Shown here: piece by piece, positions 54,977-64,000 of the stretch | Position numbering within the stretch: position 1 is the stretch's first letter | Layout: each line of letters starts with the position of its first letter | Origin: Pandoraea eparura | GTDB lineage: Bacteria; Pseudomonadota; Gammaproteobacteria; Burkholderiales; Burkholderiaceae | Assembly: GCF_902459725.1 (NCBI RefSeq) | Contig: NZ_CABPSH010000003.1 | Coordinates: forward strand, 62,001-126,000 | Direction: 5' to 3' | DNA: 64,000 nucleotides | Program-made: the position numbers and the translations under genes | Notes under the pieces: generated by a model | What the model was told of the DNA's origin: nothing | Databases searched by the model: none | Seen by the model: the letters and a program-made list of their open reading frames with translations, nothing else

Positions 54977-55699
54977 CTACACCTCAAGCCATTCACGGCG
55001 AATCGCAGACGCGCCCGCCAGTGCATCGGGGGCACCCTCGAACACGAGCGTGCCCCGTCCCATCACGGCGATTCGCTGTGCGCAACTGAGCGCGAGCGAC
55101 AGCTTCTGCTCGATGAGCAGGATGGCGACACCGCTCGCCCGCAAATCGGTCAGGATCCGGCCAATGCGCGCGACCACGCGCGGTGCGAGGCCTTCGGTCG
55201 GCTCATCGACAATCAGCAGATCGGGGCCCGCCATCATCGCCCGGCATAGCGACAGCAGTTGCTGCTCGCCACCGGACAGCGATGCCGCCGGCGCATCGCG
55301 GCGCGGCGCCAACTCCTCGAAGCGCTCGAACGCCTGGGCAAGCGTAAGCGCGCGATCGGCGGCGGACGGTGGCCGCGCGGTGCGCGCCTTGCCTGCCCGC
55401 TGCCCAAGCCATAGATTCTGCATGACGGTCAGCGGCCCGAAGACATCGCGCGTCTCCGGCACGTAGCCGATGCCCAAGCGCGCGATCTGATGCGGTGCCA
55501 GCGACGTGAGCGATTGCCCCTGCCAGCGAATCTCCCCCTCGCGCGGCAACTGCCCCATGATCGCGCGGGCAAGCGTGGAGCGCCCCGCCCCATTGCGCCC
55601 AAGCACGGCCACGATCTCGCCGGGTGCAACGCGCATCGTCACCCCATGCAGCACCCGGCTGCCGCCATAACCAGCCCGCACGTCGATCAACTCAAGCAT
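54977..55699 (-). CDS. livF: Branched-chain-type ABC ATPase, LivF-like, with altered Walker A
   Basis: 240 residues. Signature LSGGEQQLLSLCRAMM and Walker B LLIVDEPTEGLAP are normal, with GYVPETRDVFGPLTV at the Q-loop. The Walker A reads GRNGAGRST: the catalytic Lys is Arg (codon CGC at 55580-55582), a two-base change from any Lys codon. The partner LivG is normal. Overlaps the livG stop by eight bases. Confidence 0.9.
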   Translation of the reverse strand: MLELIDVRAGYGGSRVLHGVTMRVAPGEIVAVLGRNGAGRSTLARAIMGQLPREGEIRWQGQSLTSLAPHQIARLGIGYVPETRDVFGPLTVMQNLWLGQRAGKARTARPPSAADRALTLAQAFERFEELAPRRDAPAASLSGGEQQLLSLCRAMMAGPDLLIVDEPTEGLAPRVVARIGRILTDLRASGVAILLIEQKLSLALSCAQRIAVMGRGTLVFEGAPDALAGASAIRREWLEV

Positions 55700-56537
55700 C
55701 GCGCGCGTCCCCGTCATGCGTCTCGCCGAAGGCATCTGCATAGTCGCCGAGATACGCCGTACGCACGTCGGGATGCGCCCGAATCCGCGCGGGCGTATCG
55801 CAGGCGATGATCGCGCCGCGCGCCATCACGGCAATCCGGTCGGCCAGCGAAAAGACCACGTGCATGTCATGCTCGATCATCAACAGCGAGCGTCCCTGGC
55901 TAAGGTCGGCAATCAGCGCCACCATACGCGCAGACTCGGACTGACTCATCCCCGCCGTCGGCTCGTCGAGCAACATGACGCTGCCTGCCGACGCCGCGCA
56001 CAGTCCGACTTCCAGCACACGTTGCTCCGCATAGCTCAGGGCCCCGGCCGGCACGTCGCGTCTGTCCGACAGGCCAAGACGCGTCAACCACCGCTCGCTA
56101 CGCCGTGTCACGTCGTCCAGCCCATGCATTCGGCGCCAGAACGTGTAGCGATGCCCCCCCGGCCAGAGCCCGGCGCAACGCAGGTGGTCGATCACGCTCA
56201 TGTGATCGAACAACTGCGACGTCTGGAAACTGCGTGACAGGCCGAGCCGGCTGATGACATGCGGCGCCCGGCCGGTGACATCTCGCGCATTCATCAGGAC
56301 ACGTCCGCCGTCGGGCCGTGTCCTGCCCGTGACGACGTCGAACAGCGTGCTCTTGCCGGCGCCGTTCGGCCCGATGATGGCGAGCCGCTCACCGTGCACA
56401 AGCGTCAGATCGATACCGCACAACACCTGCGTTGGCCCGAAGGATTTGCGCACGCCCTGCACGCTGAGTGCCGGGCCAGACGGATGCGAAGCGATCGCTG
56501 CCTGTCTCATCGGCGTCTTCGCCGTCATTGCCCTCAT
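55692..56537 (-). CDS. livG: Branched-chain-type ABC ATPase, LivG-like
   Basis: 281 residues. Walker A GPNGAGKST is intact, signature LSYAEQRVLEVGL, Walker B VMLLDEPTAGM, then IEHDMHVVFSLADRI. The start ATG overlaps the livM stop (ATGA). Confidence 0.92.
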   Translation of the reverse strand: MRAMTAKTPMRQAAIASHPSGPALSVQGVRKSFGPTQVLCGIDLTLVHGERLAIIGPNGAGKSTLFDVVTGRTRPDGGRVLMNARDVTGRAPHVISRLGLSRSFQTSQLFDHMSVIDHLRCAGLWPGGHRYTFWRRMHGLDDVTRRSERWLTRLGLSDRRDVPAGALSYAEQRVLEVGLCAASAGSVMLLDEPTAGMSQSESARMVALIADLSQGRSLLMIEHDMHVVFSLADRIAVMARGAIIACDTPARIRAHPDVRTAYLGDYADAFGETHDGDARDA

Positions 56538-57814
56538 CGCCGGTCCTCCGTCGCGTGTATGGCACCCGCCGCCAAACGTCGCAACTGACGCCCGGCGCGC
56601 ACGACGATGATCCACCCCACGATGACCGCCACGCCCGCCATCCCCCACGTACCCGGTCCTGCTTGCGCGCGCAAGCCGCTCGCCGCCACCTGCCCGGCGC
56701 CGCTCGCCAGACGTACGGCGTAAGTCATTTCGACAATGGCAATCAGCCCGCCAATGCCCATCGCCAGGCCAGCACACGCCACCGCATAGGGCCGCCACAA
56801 CGTTCGCGCCATGCCCGTGCGCCACGCGCGCCCGTGTACCGCGATCAATCCGGCAATACCGCCCGGCGCGAACAGCACGACGGCAAGAAAGCCCAATCCG
56901 AGATAGAGCTGCCAGGCGCGCGTGAGTGTCGCCAGCATCACCGTCACGAACACGCCGACGACAGCGCCCACGATCGGCCCCGCGAAATACGTCGTGCCGC
57001 CCAGTACCGTGAACACCAGCACGACACCGGAGCGCTCCAGACTGAACGCGTCGGCACTGACCAGTTCGAAATTCAATGCCCCCAGCGCGCCCGCCACTCC
57101 TGCGAATGCGGCCGCCAGAATCTGCATGCGATAGCGCACCGCTGAAGGCGACGGTCCAAGGAAGGCAACCCGCACCGCATTGTCGCGAACGGCGCGCGCG
57201 AGGAACCCCAGCGGCGTGCGCGTGATGCCGTACATCAACGCGGTGCAGACGAACATCCACACGGCGACGAGCCCATAGATCTCGCGCTGCGTCGCGAACG
57301 TCACGCCGAACCATGCGGCGCCAAGCGTACGGTCGGTCGGAATGCCCCGCTCGCCGCCGAACCACTCGGGCAACATCGCAGCCAAGACCCAGACAAGCTC
57401 GGCCACGCCCAGCGTAATCATCGCGAAGGTCATACCCGCACGGCGTGTCGTGACGAAGCCGAGCGTAGCGCCCGCCGCCCCGGCCGCCAACGCGCCGGCG
57501 AGCGGCACGACCGCCATCGACACCGCCAGCCCCTGCGCACCGATACGATTCATGCACCATACGCCCGCGTACGCCCCAATGCCCGCATACGTCGCGTGAC
57601 AGAAGCTCAACAGGCCGGTGGAACCGAGCAGCAGATTGAAGGACAGCGCGAGAATGGCCGCAGTCCCCATCTGCGTCATCAGGGTCAGCGCCGCGTCGGA
57701 AGGAAAGCACCACGGGGCCAGGCCGAGGATGGCGGCAAACGCCAACCACACTGCCACCCGGCGGCGCCACGACACGGGCGCCGCCCCTGGCGAACCGGCG
57801 ATCACGTTGTCCAT
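56534..57814 (-). CDS. livM: Branched-chain-type ABC permease, LivM-like
   Basis: 426 residues, about ten TM helices; LLLGSTGLLSFCHATYAGIGAY and GGTTYFAGPIVGAVVGVF fit LivM. GGAGGGG is just before the start, which overlaps the livH stop by one base (TAATG). A 70-residue C-terminal extension with two extra helices is longer than usual. Confidence 0.9.
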   Translation of the reverse strand: MDNVIAGSPGAAPVSWRRRVAVWLAFAAILGLAPWCFPSDAALTLMTQMGTAAILALSFNLLLGSTGLLSFCHATYAGIGAYAGVWCMNRIGAQGLAVSMAVVPLAGALAAGAAGATLGFVTTRRAGMTFAMITLGVAELVWVLAAMLPEWFGGERGIPTDRTLGAAWFGVTFATQREIYGLVAVWMFVCTALMYGITRTPLGFLARAVRDNAVRVAFLGPSPSAVRYRMQILAAAFAGVAGALGALNFELVSADAFSLERSGVVLVFTVLGGTTYFAGPIVGAVVGVFVTVMLATLTRAWQLYLGLGFLAVVLFAPGGIAGLIAVHGRAWRTGMARTLWRPYAVACAGLAMGIGGLIAIVEMTYAVRLASGAGQVAASGLRAQAGPGTWGMAGVAVIVGWIIVVRAGRQLRRLAAGAIHATEDRR

Positions 57815-58806
57815 TACCCCTCCCGCACGCCGGACAGCCCGCGCGCACGCCACAGCAGCACCGACACCATCAGCAGATAAGGCACCGCCGGCGCGAGTTG
57901 CGCGACGCTAAGGTGCAACAACGGCGCGACCGCCGCTCGCACAGCGCCCATCGTTCCCAAAGGGCCCACGGCGCCGTTAGCACCCGCCACGCTCTGGGGC
58001 CACCACTGCGCAAGGCTCGCATCACTTGTCACGGCCCATGTCTGGAGCAGGCCGATCAGCAATGACGCCGCGAACGCCCCGCCCAGCGAGCCCAGCCCCC
58101 CGACGACGACCACGACAAAGACCACACTGCCGACCGTTGCCGCCATGCCCGGCTCCGTCACCAGCACATTGCCGCCCGCCGCCCCGGCCAGCGCCGCCAA
58201 CGCGGCACCACAGGCAAATACGCCCGTGTAAAGCGCGGGCACGTCGTAACCAAGCGCCTGGGTCATTGCCGGCTGCGCGAGCGCGGCCTGCAATATCCAT
58301 CCCGCCCGCGTTGCACGAAACACCGCCCACACGATCAGGGCAATCGCACATGCCAGCCCCATCAGAAACAACCGGTAAGCGGGCACGGCAATGCCCGCGA
58401 CAGGGACAAGCACGCCTTCGAAGACTGCCGGCACACCATAATCGACCGGACCGCGCCCCCATGCGAGCTGGACCAGCTCCACCACGATATAGGCGAGCCC
58501 GAACGTCGCCAGCAGTTCCGCCAGCGCGCCGCGCGCACGCAAACGCCGCAACACGCCACGCTCGAACCCGGCACCGATCGCCCCCACGATCAACGGCGCG
58601 GCGATCAGTGCCGGCCAGAACCCGACGGCGGCCGAGAACGTGTAGGCGAAATACGCCCCGAGCATGTAGAAGCTCGCATGCGCGAAGTTCAGCACGCCCA
58701 GCATGCTGAAAATCAGCGTGAGCCCGCTCGACAGCATGAACAGCAGCAAGCCATAGCTCACGCCGTTCACAAGCACGAGGCCGGCGGTGGCACTCAGCAG
58801 ATGCAC
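57814..58806 (-). CDS. livH: Branched-chain-type ABC permease, LivH-like
   Basis: 330 residues. MLGVLNFAHASFYMLGAYFAY is the LivH hallmark, and GGLGSLGGAFAASLLIG the EAA region. Starts GTG 58806 after AAGGAG. First gene of the operon; no substrate-binding protein gene is in the window. Confidence 0.92.
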   Translation of the reverse strand: MHLLSATAGLVLVNGVSYGLLLFMLSSGLTLIFSMLGVLNFAHASFYMLGAYFAYTFSAAVGFWPALIAAPLIVGAIGAGFERGVLRRLRARGALAELLATFGLAYIVVELVQLAWGRGPVDYGVPAVFEGVLVPVAGIAVPAYRLFLMGLACAIALIVWAVFRATRAGWILQAALAQPAMTQALGYDVPALYTGVFACGAALAALAGAAGGNVLVTEPGMAATVGSVVFVVVVVGGLGSLGGAFAASLLIGLLQTWAVTSDASLAQWWPQSVAGANGAVGPLGTMGAVRAAVAPLLHLSVAQLAPAVPYLLMVSVLLWRARGLSGVREG

Positions 58807-58834
58807 GGCGTCTCCTTCGGAAAGCGCAACGAAC

Positions 58835-58857
58835 GATGCGGCAGAGGTTGCCGCATC
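58835..58857 (-). promoter_or_regulatory. Leader inverted repeat of the liv operon
   Basis: GATGCGGCA-GAGGT-TGCCGCATC, a 9-bp perfect dyad, between a -10 TATAAT (58878-58883, minus) and the livH start. It may be an operator just after the transcript start or a leader hairpin. Confidence 0.5.
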
Positions 58858-59054
58858 CGGGAGAAATTCAGGCTGCCATTATAGAGGGGACGTGCGGCCC
58901 GAGCCGTGCGCGATGGCCCGAAAAATGGCGTCACTGCTGGATTTCAGGTGCCATCCGAAGATCGGTTCAGACGGTTCCGGGCAGGTTCACGGCGAGTGCC
59001 GTCGACATCCGGGACGCCATCAACGCCGGCGACCCGGATGCGAGCGGCGCGCCC

Positions 59055-60683
59055 CTACGACGCCGCCTGATAATCGCGGAACGCTTCGCGCAATTTGAGC
59101 TTGAGCATCTTGCCGGTCGCCGTATGCGGAATCTCGTCGACGAAGACCACGTCGTCGGGAATCCACCATTTCACGACGCGCCCCTGGTAGAACGCCAGCA
59201 CGTCCTCGCGCGTGAGCGTCGAGCCGGGCTTGCGAACGACCACCAGCAACGGCCGCTCCTCCCATTTCGGGTGACGAATGGCAATGCACGCCGCCTCGTG
59301 GATCTCGGGATGCGCCATCGCGACGTTCTCCACATCGATTGAGCTGATCCACTCGCCCCCCGACTTGATGACGTCCTTGCTGCGATCCGTGATCTGCACG
59401 TAGCCTTCCGGGTCGATGGTGGCCACATCGCCCGTCGGAAACCACCCGTCGACCAGCGGCGACGTATCGGCGCGGAAGTAGCGATCGAGCACCCACGGTC
59501 CACGCGCATAGAGGTCGCCGAATGCCTTGCCGTCCCACGGGAGCTCCTCGCCGTCGGGGCCGACGATTTTCAGGTCGACGCCGTAGATCGCCGTCCCCTG
59601 CTTCTCCAGAACATGCTGCTGCGCCTCGGGCGGCAGGTCGCGATGATGCTTGCGCAGATGGCACAGCGTGCCCAGCGGCGACATCTCGCTCATGCCCCAC
59701 GCATGGATGACGCGTACGCCGTAGTCTTTCTCGAACGTCTGCAGCATGGCCGGCGGACACGCCGACCCGCCGATCACCGTGCGCTCCAGCGTCGAGAAGC
59801 GCGCGCCGATCGATTTCACGTAAGTCAGCAGCCCAAGCCAGACCGTCGGCACCCCGGCGGAGAACGTCACGCCCTCGGTTTCGAAAAGCTCGTACAGCGA
59901 CTTGCCGTCCAGATCCTTGCCGGGGAAGACCAGCTTCGCCCCCACCAGCGCGCTCGAATACGGCAGGCCCCACGCGTTCACATGAAACATCGGCACCACG
60001 GGCAAGACGGCGTCGCGTGCCGACATGGCCATGGCGTCGGGCAGCGCTGCACCGAACGCATGCAGTACCGTCGAGCGATGACTGTAGAGCACCCCTTTCG
60101 GATGGCCCGTCGTGCCCGACGTATAGCAAAGGCCGGAGGCCGTGTTTTCGTCCATCGACGGCCACGAGAAGTTGCCATCTTCAGCGCCGACAAGATCTTC
60201 GTAGCACAACAGCGGCAGATGTGATGTCGGCAGATGCGCGCGATCGGTCATCGCAATCCAGCCCTGCACGCCCGGACACTGCGGCGCAAGGGTCTCGACC
60301 AACGCAAGGAAGTTGATGTCGAAGGCCACATAGCGATCTTCGGCGTGATTGACGATATAGGCGATCTGCTCCGGAAACAGGCGCGGGTTCACCGTATGCA
60401 CCACGCTGCCCATGCCTGAGATGGCGTAATAAAGCTCGAGGTGACGATAGCCATTCCACGCCAGCGTGCCCACGCGCTCGCCGTCGCCCACGCCCAACCG
60501 GCGCAGGGCCTGCGCGAGTTGACGGGAACGGTGCTCGGCGTCACGCCAGGTATAGCGGTGGATGTCGCCCTCGATACGGCGCGACACGATCTCGGTGTCG
60601 CCATGGTGACGGGCGGCATGGGCGAGCAACGAGGAAATCAGGAGCGGCGCAGCCATCATCTGGCCGAGAAGCGGTGTTGCCAT
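59055..60683 (-). CDS. Acyl-CoA ligase (medium/long-chain fatty acid type)
   Basis: 542-residue AMP-forming enzyme with motif [60 protein letters not shown] and C-terminal Lys in [13 protein letters not shown]. Probably activates a fatty or aromatic acid. GGAGATTCGACGC precedes the start. Confidence 0.92.
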   Translation of the reverse strand: MATPLLGQMMAAPLLISSLLAHAARHHGDTEIVSRRIEGDIHRYTWRDAEHRSRQLAQALRRLGVGDGERVGTLAWNGYRHLELYYAISGMGSVVHTVNPRLFPEQIAYIVNHAEDRYVAFDINFLALVETLAPQCPGVQGWIAMTDRAHLPTSHLPLLCYEDLVGAEDGNFSWPSMDENTASGLCYTSGTTGHPKGVLYSHRSTVLHAFGAALPDAMAMSARDAVLPVVPMFHVNAWGLPYSSALVGAKLVFPGKDLDGKSLYELFETEGVTFSAGVPTVWLGLLTYVKSIGARFSTLERTVIGGSACPPAMLQTFEKDYGVRVIHAWGMSEMSPLGTLCHLRKHHRDLPPEAQQHVLEKQGTAIYGVDLKIVGPDGEELPWDGKAFGDLYARGPWVLDRYFRADTSPLVDGWFPTGDVATIDPEGYVQITDRSKDVIKSGGEWISSIDVENVAMAHPEIHEAACIAIRHPKWEERPLLVVVRKPGSTLTREDVLAFYQGRVVKWWIPDDVVFVDEIPHTATGKMLKLKLREAFRDYQAAS

Positions 60684-61042
60684 GCGTCGAATCTCCAGAA
60701 AAGTCGGGAAAGCCGGAAAGCCGGAATGACGGAATGACGGAACAATGTGACAACGGGACAGCGGGACGACGTGACAACACGGGGGAACTGCAGTCGGGCC
60801 GCCGAGGTGCTTCCGTGGACGTGAAGGCGGCCTGCCGTCTCACACACGGCACCGTGTGATCGCGCCACCGCGGCACCACATCGCCGAATCACGCAGAATC
60901 ATTCTTGACGCGCGCGCGCGTCGGGTCAACGCTCATCGCTTGTGCGGCGCAACAGATGGGGCGAGTGCTCCGCGCCCGCGAGCCGGCAGCACGCGACGGA
61001 CACCTCAAGTAGAATGTTTGTTCACCTTCAGGAACGTCCTCA
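60684..61042. other. Intergenic region ahead of selO, with an 8-bp repeat
   Basis: No gene seen. It holds the 8-bp array listed separately, 265 bases upstream of selO, and the promoters of selO and the divergent acyl-CoA ligase, not located. Confidence 0.4.
60707..60778. repeat. Degenerate 8-bp tandem repeat, 9 units
   Basis: Units read GGAAAGCC twice, GGAATGAC twice, then GGAACAAT, GTGACAAC, GGGACAGC, GGGACGAC and GTGACAAC. The period is constant over 72 bases, with each unit starting G and mostly of the form GGRAMRVC. It lies 24 bases upstream of the acyl-CoA ligase start. Confidence 0.6.
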
Positions 61043-62572
61043 ATGCCGGCCACCGACCGCTCCGCCGCTATTTCCGCCGCTGCTTCCGCCTCACTCAAGC
61101 CCTACGGACCGCTGCCGTTGGCGAATCGGTTTGCGGCACTCGGCCCCGATTTCTACACGCGCCTGGCGCCACAGGCGTTGCCGGCGCCCTACCTGGTCGG
61201 TTTTTCCGCCGACGCGGCTCGCCTGCTCGGCTGGTCGTCCGAGGCTGCGCACGATCCGGAATTCGTGTCCACGTTCGCCGGCAATGCCCCGCTGCCCGGC
61301 GGCGACCCGCTCGCCAGCGTCTATTCCGGCCACCAGTTCGGCGTGTGGGCCGGCCAACTGGGCGACGGCCGCGCGCTGCTGCTCGGTGAGTCGGACGGCC
61401 CCGGCGGGCGCTGGGAAATCCAGATCAAAGGCGGCGGACTCACGCCCTATTCGCGCATGGGCGACGGACGCGCCGTGCTGCGCTCGTCGATCCGCGAGTT
61501 CCTCGGCTCGGAAGCCATGTTCCATCTCGGTGTGCCGACCACGCGCGCCCTGTGTGTGATCGGCTCCGATGCCCCCGTGCGTCGCGAAACCGTCGAGACG
61601 GCGGCCGTGGTCACGCGCCTGTCGCCGAGCTTTATCCGCTTCGGACATTTCGAGCACTTCTGGGCAGGCGATCAGCACGGCGCACTGCGTCAGCTCGCGG
61701 ACTTCACGATCGATCATCACTACCCGCACTGCCGCGACGAGGCCAACCCGTACCTCGCCCTGCTCAGCGCCGTGTGCGATGCGACCGCCGAGCTGGTCGC
61801 GCACTGGCAGGCCGTGGGCTTCTGTCATGGCGTGATGAACACCGACAACATGTCGATCCTCGGCCTGACGATCGATTACGGCCCCTTCGGCTTTCTCGAC
61901 GGCTTCAACGCGCATCACATCTGCAATCACTCGGATGCGCAGGGACGCTACGCCTATCAGGCGCAGCCGAACGTGGCGTACTGGAACCTCTTCTGTCTCG
62001 CCCAGGCCCTGCTGCCGCTGTTCGGCGATGGCGACGCGGCGATCGAGCAGGCACAGTCGGTGCTGCCCGTGTTCAAGACCCGCTTCGCCGAGGAAATCGA
62101 TCTGCGCATGCGCGCGAAGCTCGGATTGCGCGAATCGCATGCCGACGACGAAGCGCTCATCAACCGGCTGTTCAAACTGATGCACGAGGGGCGTGTCGAT
62201 TTCACGCACCTGTTCCGCACGCTGGCCACGCTTGAGCTGGAGAACCCCGCCGCCGACGCCCCGCTGCGCGACATGTTCATCGATCGCGCCGGCTTCGATG
62301 CCTGGGCCGTCGATTACCGTGCGCGTCTGCGCCATGAGGCCAGCACGGATGTGAAGCGTGCGGTCGCGATGCGGCTCGTCAATCCAAAGTTCATCCTGCG
62401 CAATCATCTGGCGGAAATTGCGATCCGGCGTGCGCGTGAGAAGGACTTTTCGGAAGTCGACACGTTGCTCAAGGTGCTCTCGCATCCCTACGACGAACAG
62501 CCCGAATTTGCGCGTTACGCCGAGCTGCCGCCTGACTGGGCCGGGCAGCTCGAGGTCAGTTGCTCGTCCTGA
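61043..62572 (+). CDS. selO: Protein adenylyltransferase SelO (YdiU)
   Basis: 509-residue pseudokinase-fold enzyme that AMPylates proteins. [48 protein letters not shown] and [27 protein letters not shown] are strongly conserved family blocks, the last carrying the metal Asn/Asp residues near 265-280. Linked to redox stress; msrB follows 153 bases on. Confidence 0.94.
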   Translation: MPATDRSAAISAAASASLKPYGPLPLANRFAALGPDFYTRLAPQALPAPYLVGFSADAARLLGWSSEAAHDPEFVSTFAGNAPLPGGDPLASVYSGHQFGVWAGQLGDGRALLLGESDGPGGRWEIQIKGGGLTPYSRMGDGRAVLRSSIREFLGSEAMFHLGVPTTRALCVIGSDAPVRRETVETAAVVTRLSPSFIRFGHFEHFWAGDQHGALRQLADFTIDHHYPHCRDEANPYLALLSAVCDATAELVAHWQAVGFCHGVMNTDNMSILGLTIDYGPFGFLDGFNAHHICNHSDAQGRYAYQAQPNVAYWNLFCLAQALLPLFGDGDAAIEQAQSVLPVFKTRFAEEIDLRMRAKLGLRESHADDEALINRLFKLMHEGRVDFTHLFRTLATLELENPAADAPLRDMFIDRAGFDAWAVDYRARLRHEASTDVKRAVAMRLVNPKFILRNHLAEIAIRRAREKDFSEVDTLLKVLSHPYDEQPEFARYAELPPDWAGQLEVSCSS

Positions 62573-62725
62573 TCGACGGCACGGACCGGTATCGACGGGA
62601 GCGCGAGCGTCAGCATGGCCTCATGCATTGCAAAACGGCGCGTCGCCCCCATCTGAGCCTGGTCTGACGATAGACGACGCGCGGCGGCACCCTCGGAGCC
62701 GCCGCCCATCAGGAGACTCTCATTC

Positions 62726-63148
62726 ATGAGCAAAGTGGAAAAAAGCGACGCCGACTGGCGTGCCCAACTCGACGACGTCGAATACCAGGTCACGCGTCAT
62801 GCCGCCACCGAACGCGCCTTCACCGGCCGTTACTGGGATCATTGGCAAGACGGCACCTACCGTTGCATCTGTTGCGGCGCGCCGCTGTTCGAATCGACGG
62901 AGAAGTTCGATGCGGGTTGCGGCTGGCCGAGCTACGCGAAGCCCATCGACAAGTCCGGTATCGACGAGGTGATGGACTACAGCCACGGCATGGTGCGCGT
63001 GGAAGTGCGTTGCCACAACTGCGACGCCCACCTCGGACACGTGTTCGAAGACGGCCCGCAACCGACCGGACTGCGCTATTGCATCAATTCCGCATCGCTC
63101 GACTTCGAGGGCAAGGACGGCCCGTCCGACAAGCCGGTTGACGACTGA
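62726..63148 (+). CDS. msrB: Peptide methionine-R-sulfoxide reductase
   Basis: 140 residues (EC 1.8.4.12). Catalytic Cys119 in [13 protein letters not shown]; zinc Cys47/Cys50 and Cys96/Cys99. Repairs oxidised methionine, same theme as selO. GGAGACTC lies before the start. Confidence 0.95.
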   Translation: MSKVEKSDADWRAQLDDVEYQVTRHAATERAFTGRYWDHWQDGTYRCICCGAPLFESTEKFDAGCGWPSYAKPIDKSGIDEVMDYSHGMVRVEVRCHNCDAHLGHVFEDGPQPTGLRYCINSASLDFEGKDGPSDKPVDD

Positions 63149-63485
63149 TCGGAAAGCGCTCACGGCGCGCCCGTCAGTGCGGTCGATGGGCGCGGCTGAT
63201 GATTGCGGTCGATGAGGACGGGCGATGCTGGCGACCTATGCGTGCGGCCGATGAAGGCGGCCGATGAGGGCGGCCGATGAGGGCGGATTAGGCGCGCGGC
63301 CGATGGGCGCGGTCAATGAGTACCGTCGATGCGTTCGGTCGATACGCGCGCTCGACCGGTGAGCTCGATCTCATTGGCGTCGGGCACCGAGCCTTTTGGG
63401 ACATCCCTCGCGGATGGGCGCCCCGACGTGATTCGTCTGTCTGCTAAGCTGGCGCTCCCTCAATGGAACACAGGAAACGTCGCTC
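63149..63485. other. Intergenic region filled by a 13-bp repeat array
   Basis: No gene seen. Most of it is the array at 63179-63373; the remaining 112 bases lead into the next gene and must hold its promoter. Confidence 0.5.
63179..63373. repeat. Degenerate 13-bp tandem repeat, 13-15 units
   Basis: Units of exactly 13 bp with consensus GCGGYCGATGRGN. Units 6-8 (63244-63282) are nearly identical (GCGGCCGATGAGG), the outer ones drift, and the last two are poor. Fifteen periods fit 195 bases without a phase break. The period is not a multiple of three, and there is no open frame across it. Confidence 0.75.
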
Positions 63486-63905
63486 ATGACCCGTCCGCCC
63501 CTTCGCATCGCCCCCCTGCTTTTCTCGGCCGCCGCATCGTTCGGCACCCTGAATGCGGCGCCGGCCATTGCGCAATACACGGGGCCGGCGGCCAGTGTCG
63601 CGACGTCCGGCAGCGTGGTCGTGCCATCGGCCATGCCGCATGTCACGAGCGTCGCTCAGGCGTTGGCCGCCCCCGACGATGCGATGGCCGTCATCGAGGG
63701 CTATCTCGTCAACCGGCTCAAGCACGAGCACTACACGTTCCGTGACGACACAGGCAGAACGCTCGTCATCGAGCTCGACGACAAATACCTCCCGCCCGGC
63801 CACCAGATCAACGACAAGACGCGGGTGCGCATCACCGGCGAAGTGGACCGCCATCACCTTCGCGCGAACGATATCGACGTCAAGCGCATCGACATCCTGC
63901 CGTAA
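63486..63905 (+). CDS. BOF/YgiW-family periplasmic OB-fold protein
   Basis: 139 residues. A signal peptide ends near AIAQ; the remainder is an OB fold like YgiW/YdeI (VIEGYLVNRLKHEHYTFRDDTG, IELDDKYLPPG, RVRITGEVDR). Members are linked to stress tolerance. The last 95 bases after it hold nothing visible. Confidence 0.85.
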   Translation: MTRPPLRIAPLLFSAAASFGTLNAAPAIAQYTGPAASVATSGSVVVPSAMPHVTSVAQALAAPDDAMAVIEGYLVNRLKHEHYTFRDDTGRTLVIELDDKYLPPGHQINDKTRVRITGEVDRHHLRANDIDVKRIDILP

Positions 63906-64000
63906 GGCAAGCGGCCGGCGTCCTGCGTTCTCGTGAAGCGATGCGGCGATCCGGGGCAGTGGGGCGGCACGGATACCGCGACGCCCATCGAGCGATTCAC

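Noticed and set aside
56538-57848. Long in-frame upstream extension of livG through the livM region
   Set aside because: It runs in a different frame over the well-conserved livM; LivG begins at ATG 56537 overlapping the livM stop, so there is no fusion.
63179-63373. Repeat array as coding repeats
   Set aside because: The 13-bp period shifts frame at every unit, so no repeated peptide results.

Overview
The window is about 64 kb of high-GC DNA, densely packed with genes on both strands. Gene content and order suggest a beta-proteobacterium of the Burkholderiaceae. The clearest hints are the mltG-tmk-holB-TatD run, the ygfZ-DUF4936-NRDE trio, the LysR-linked homogentisate genes, and an SCPU-type fimbrial operon. 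Pandoraea is my best guess at genus from memory of such layouts; no 16S or other marker here proves it. It reads as ordinary chromosome: I see no tRNA, rRNA, CRISPR array, insertion sequence or phage gene.

Layout. 0-2.7 kb: end of an unknown membrane protein and an AI-2E family permease. 3-6.8 kb: tyrosine catabolism (fahA, hmgA) with a divergent LysR regulator and a good operator dyad between them. 6.8-11.7 kb: an Rcs/Bvg-like phosphorelay made of a lipoprotein, an RcsB-like regulator and a large hybrid kinase carrying its own Hpt domain, preceded by Rcs/Bvg-box-like dyads. 12-19 kb: TauE/SafE permease, CaiB/BaiF CoA-transferase, CorA, a two-domain acyl-CoA synthetase/acetyltransferase (Pat type), and Dps. 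19.8-24.8 kb: a compact four-gene archaic chaperone-usher fimbrial operon. 24.8-30 kb: astA, astC and a basic/polar amino-acid ABC transporter. 30-32.6 kb: acetolactate-synthase-like enzyme divergent from Lrp. 32.9-38.1 kb: peroxiredoxin, hemolysin III protein, a soluble hybrid kinase, a chemoreceptor with a FliA (sigma-28) promoter, and acylphosphatase. 38.2-43.4 kb: a Fur-box-controlled PepSY/flavoreductase and otsBA. 43.4-52.7 kb: ankyrin lipoprotein and housekeeping genes (TatD, holB, tmk, mltG, ygfZ), NRDE protein, quinone-reductase-like enzyme, thioesterase, pncA. 52.7-60.7 kb: beta-oxidation multifunctional enzyme, a branched-chain-type ABC transporter (livHMGF) and an acyl-CoA ligase. 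61-64 kb: SelO, MsrB and a BOF-fold periplasmic protein.

Working together: most pathways are self-contained. The ast genes sit next to an amino-acid importer, which suggests arginine/ornithine use. The liv operon lies between two acyl-CoA enzymes, so its substrate may be a carboxylate rather than an amino acid; this is inference. The most interesting unit is the lipoprotein-regulator-kinase operon at 6.8-11.5 kb. Its parts resemble RcsF, RcsB and a fused RcsC-RcsD, and an Rcs-box-like dyad lies upstream. Other oddities are three non-coding tandem repeat arrays with 8, 11 and 13 bp units, and a LivF-type ATPase whose Walker A lysine is arginine.
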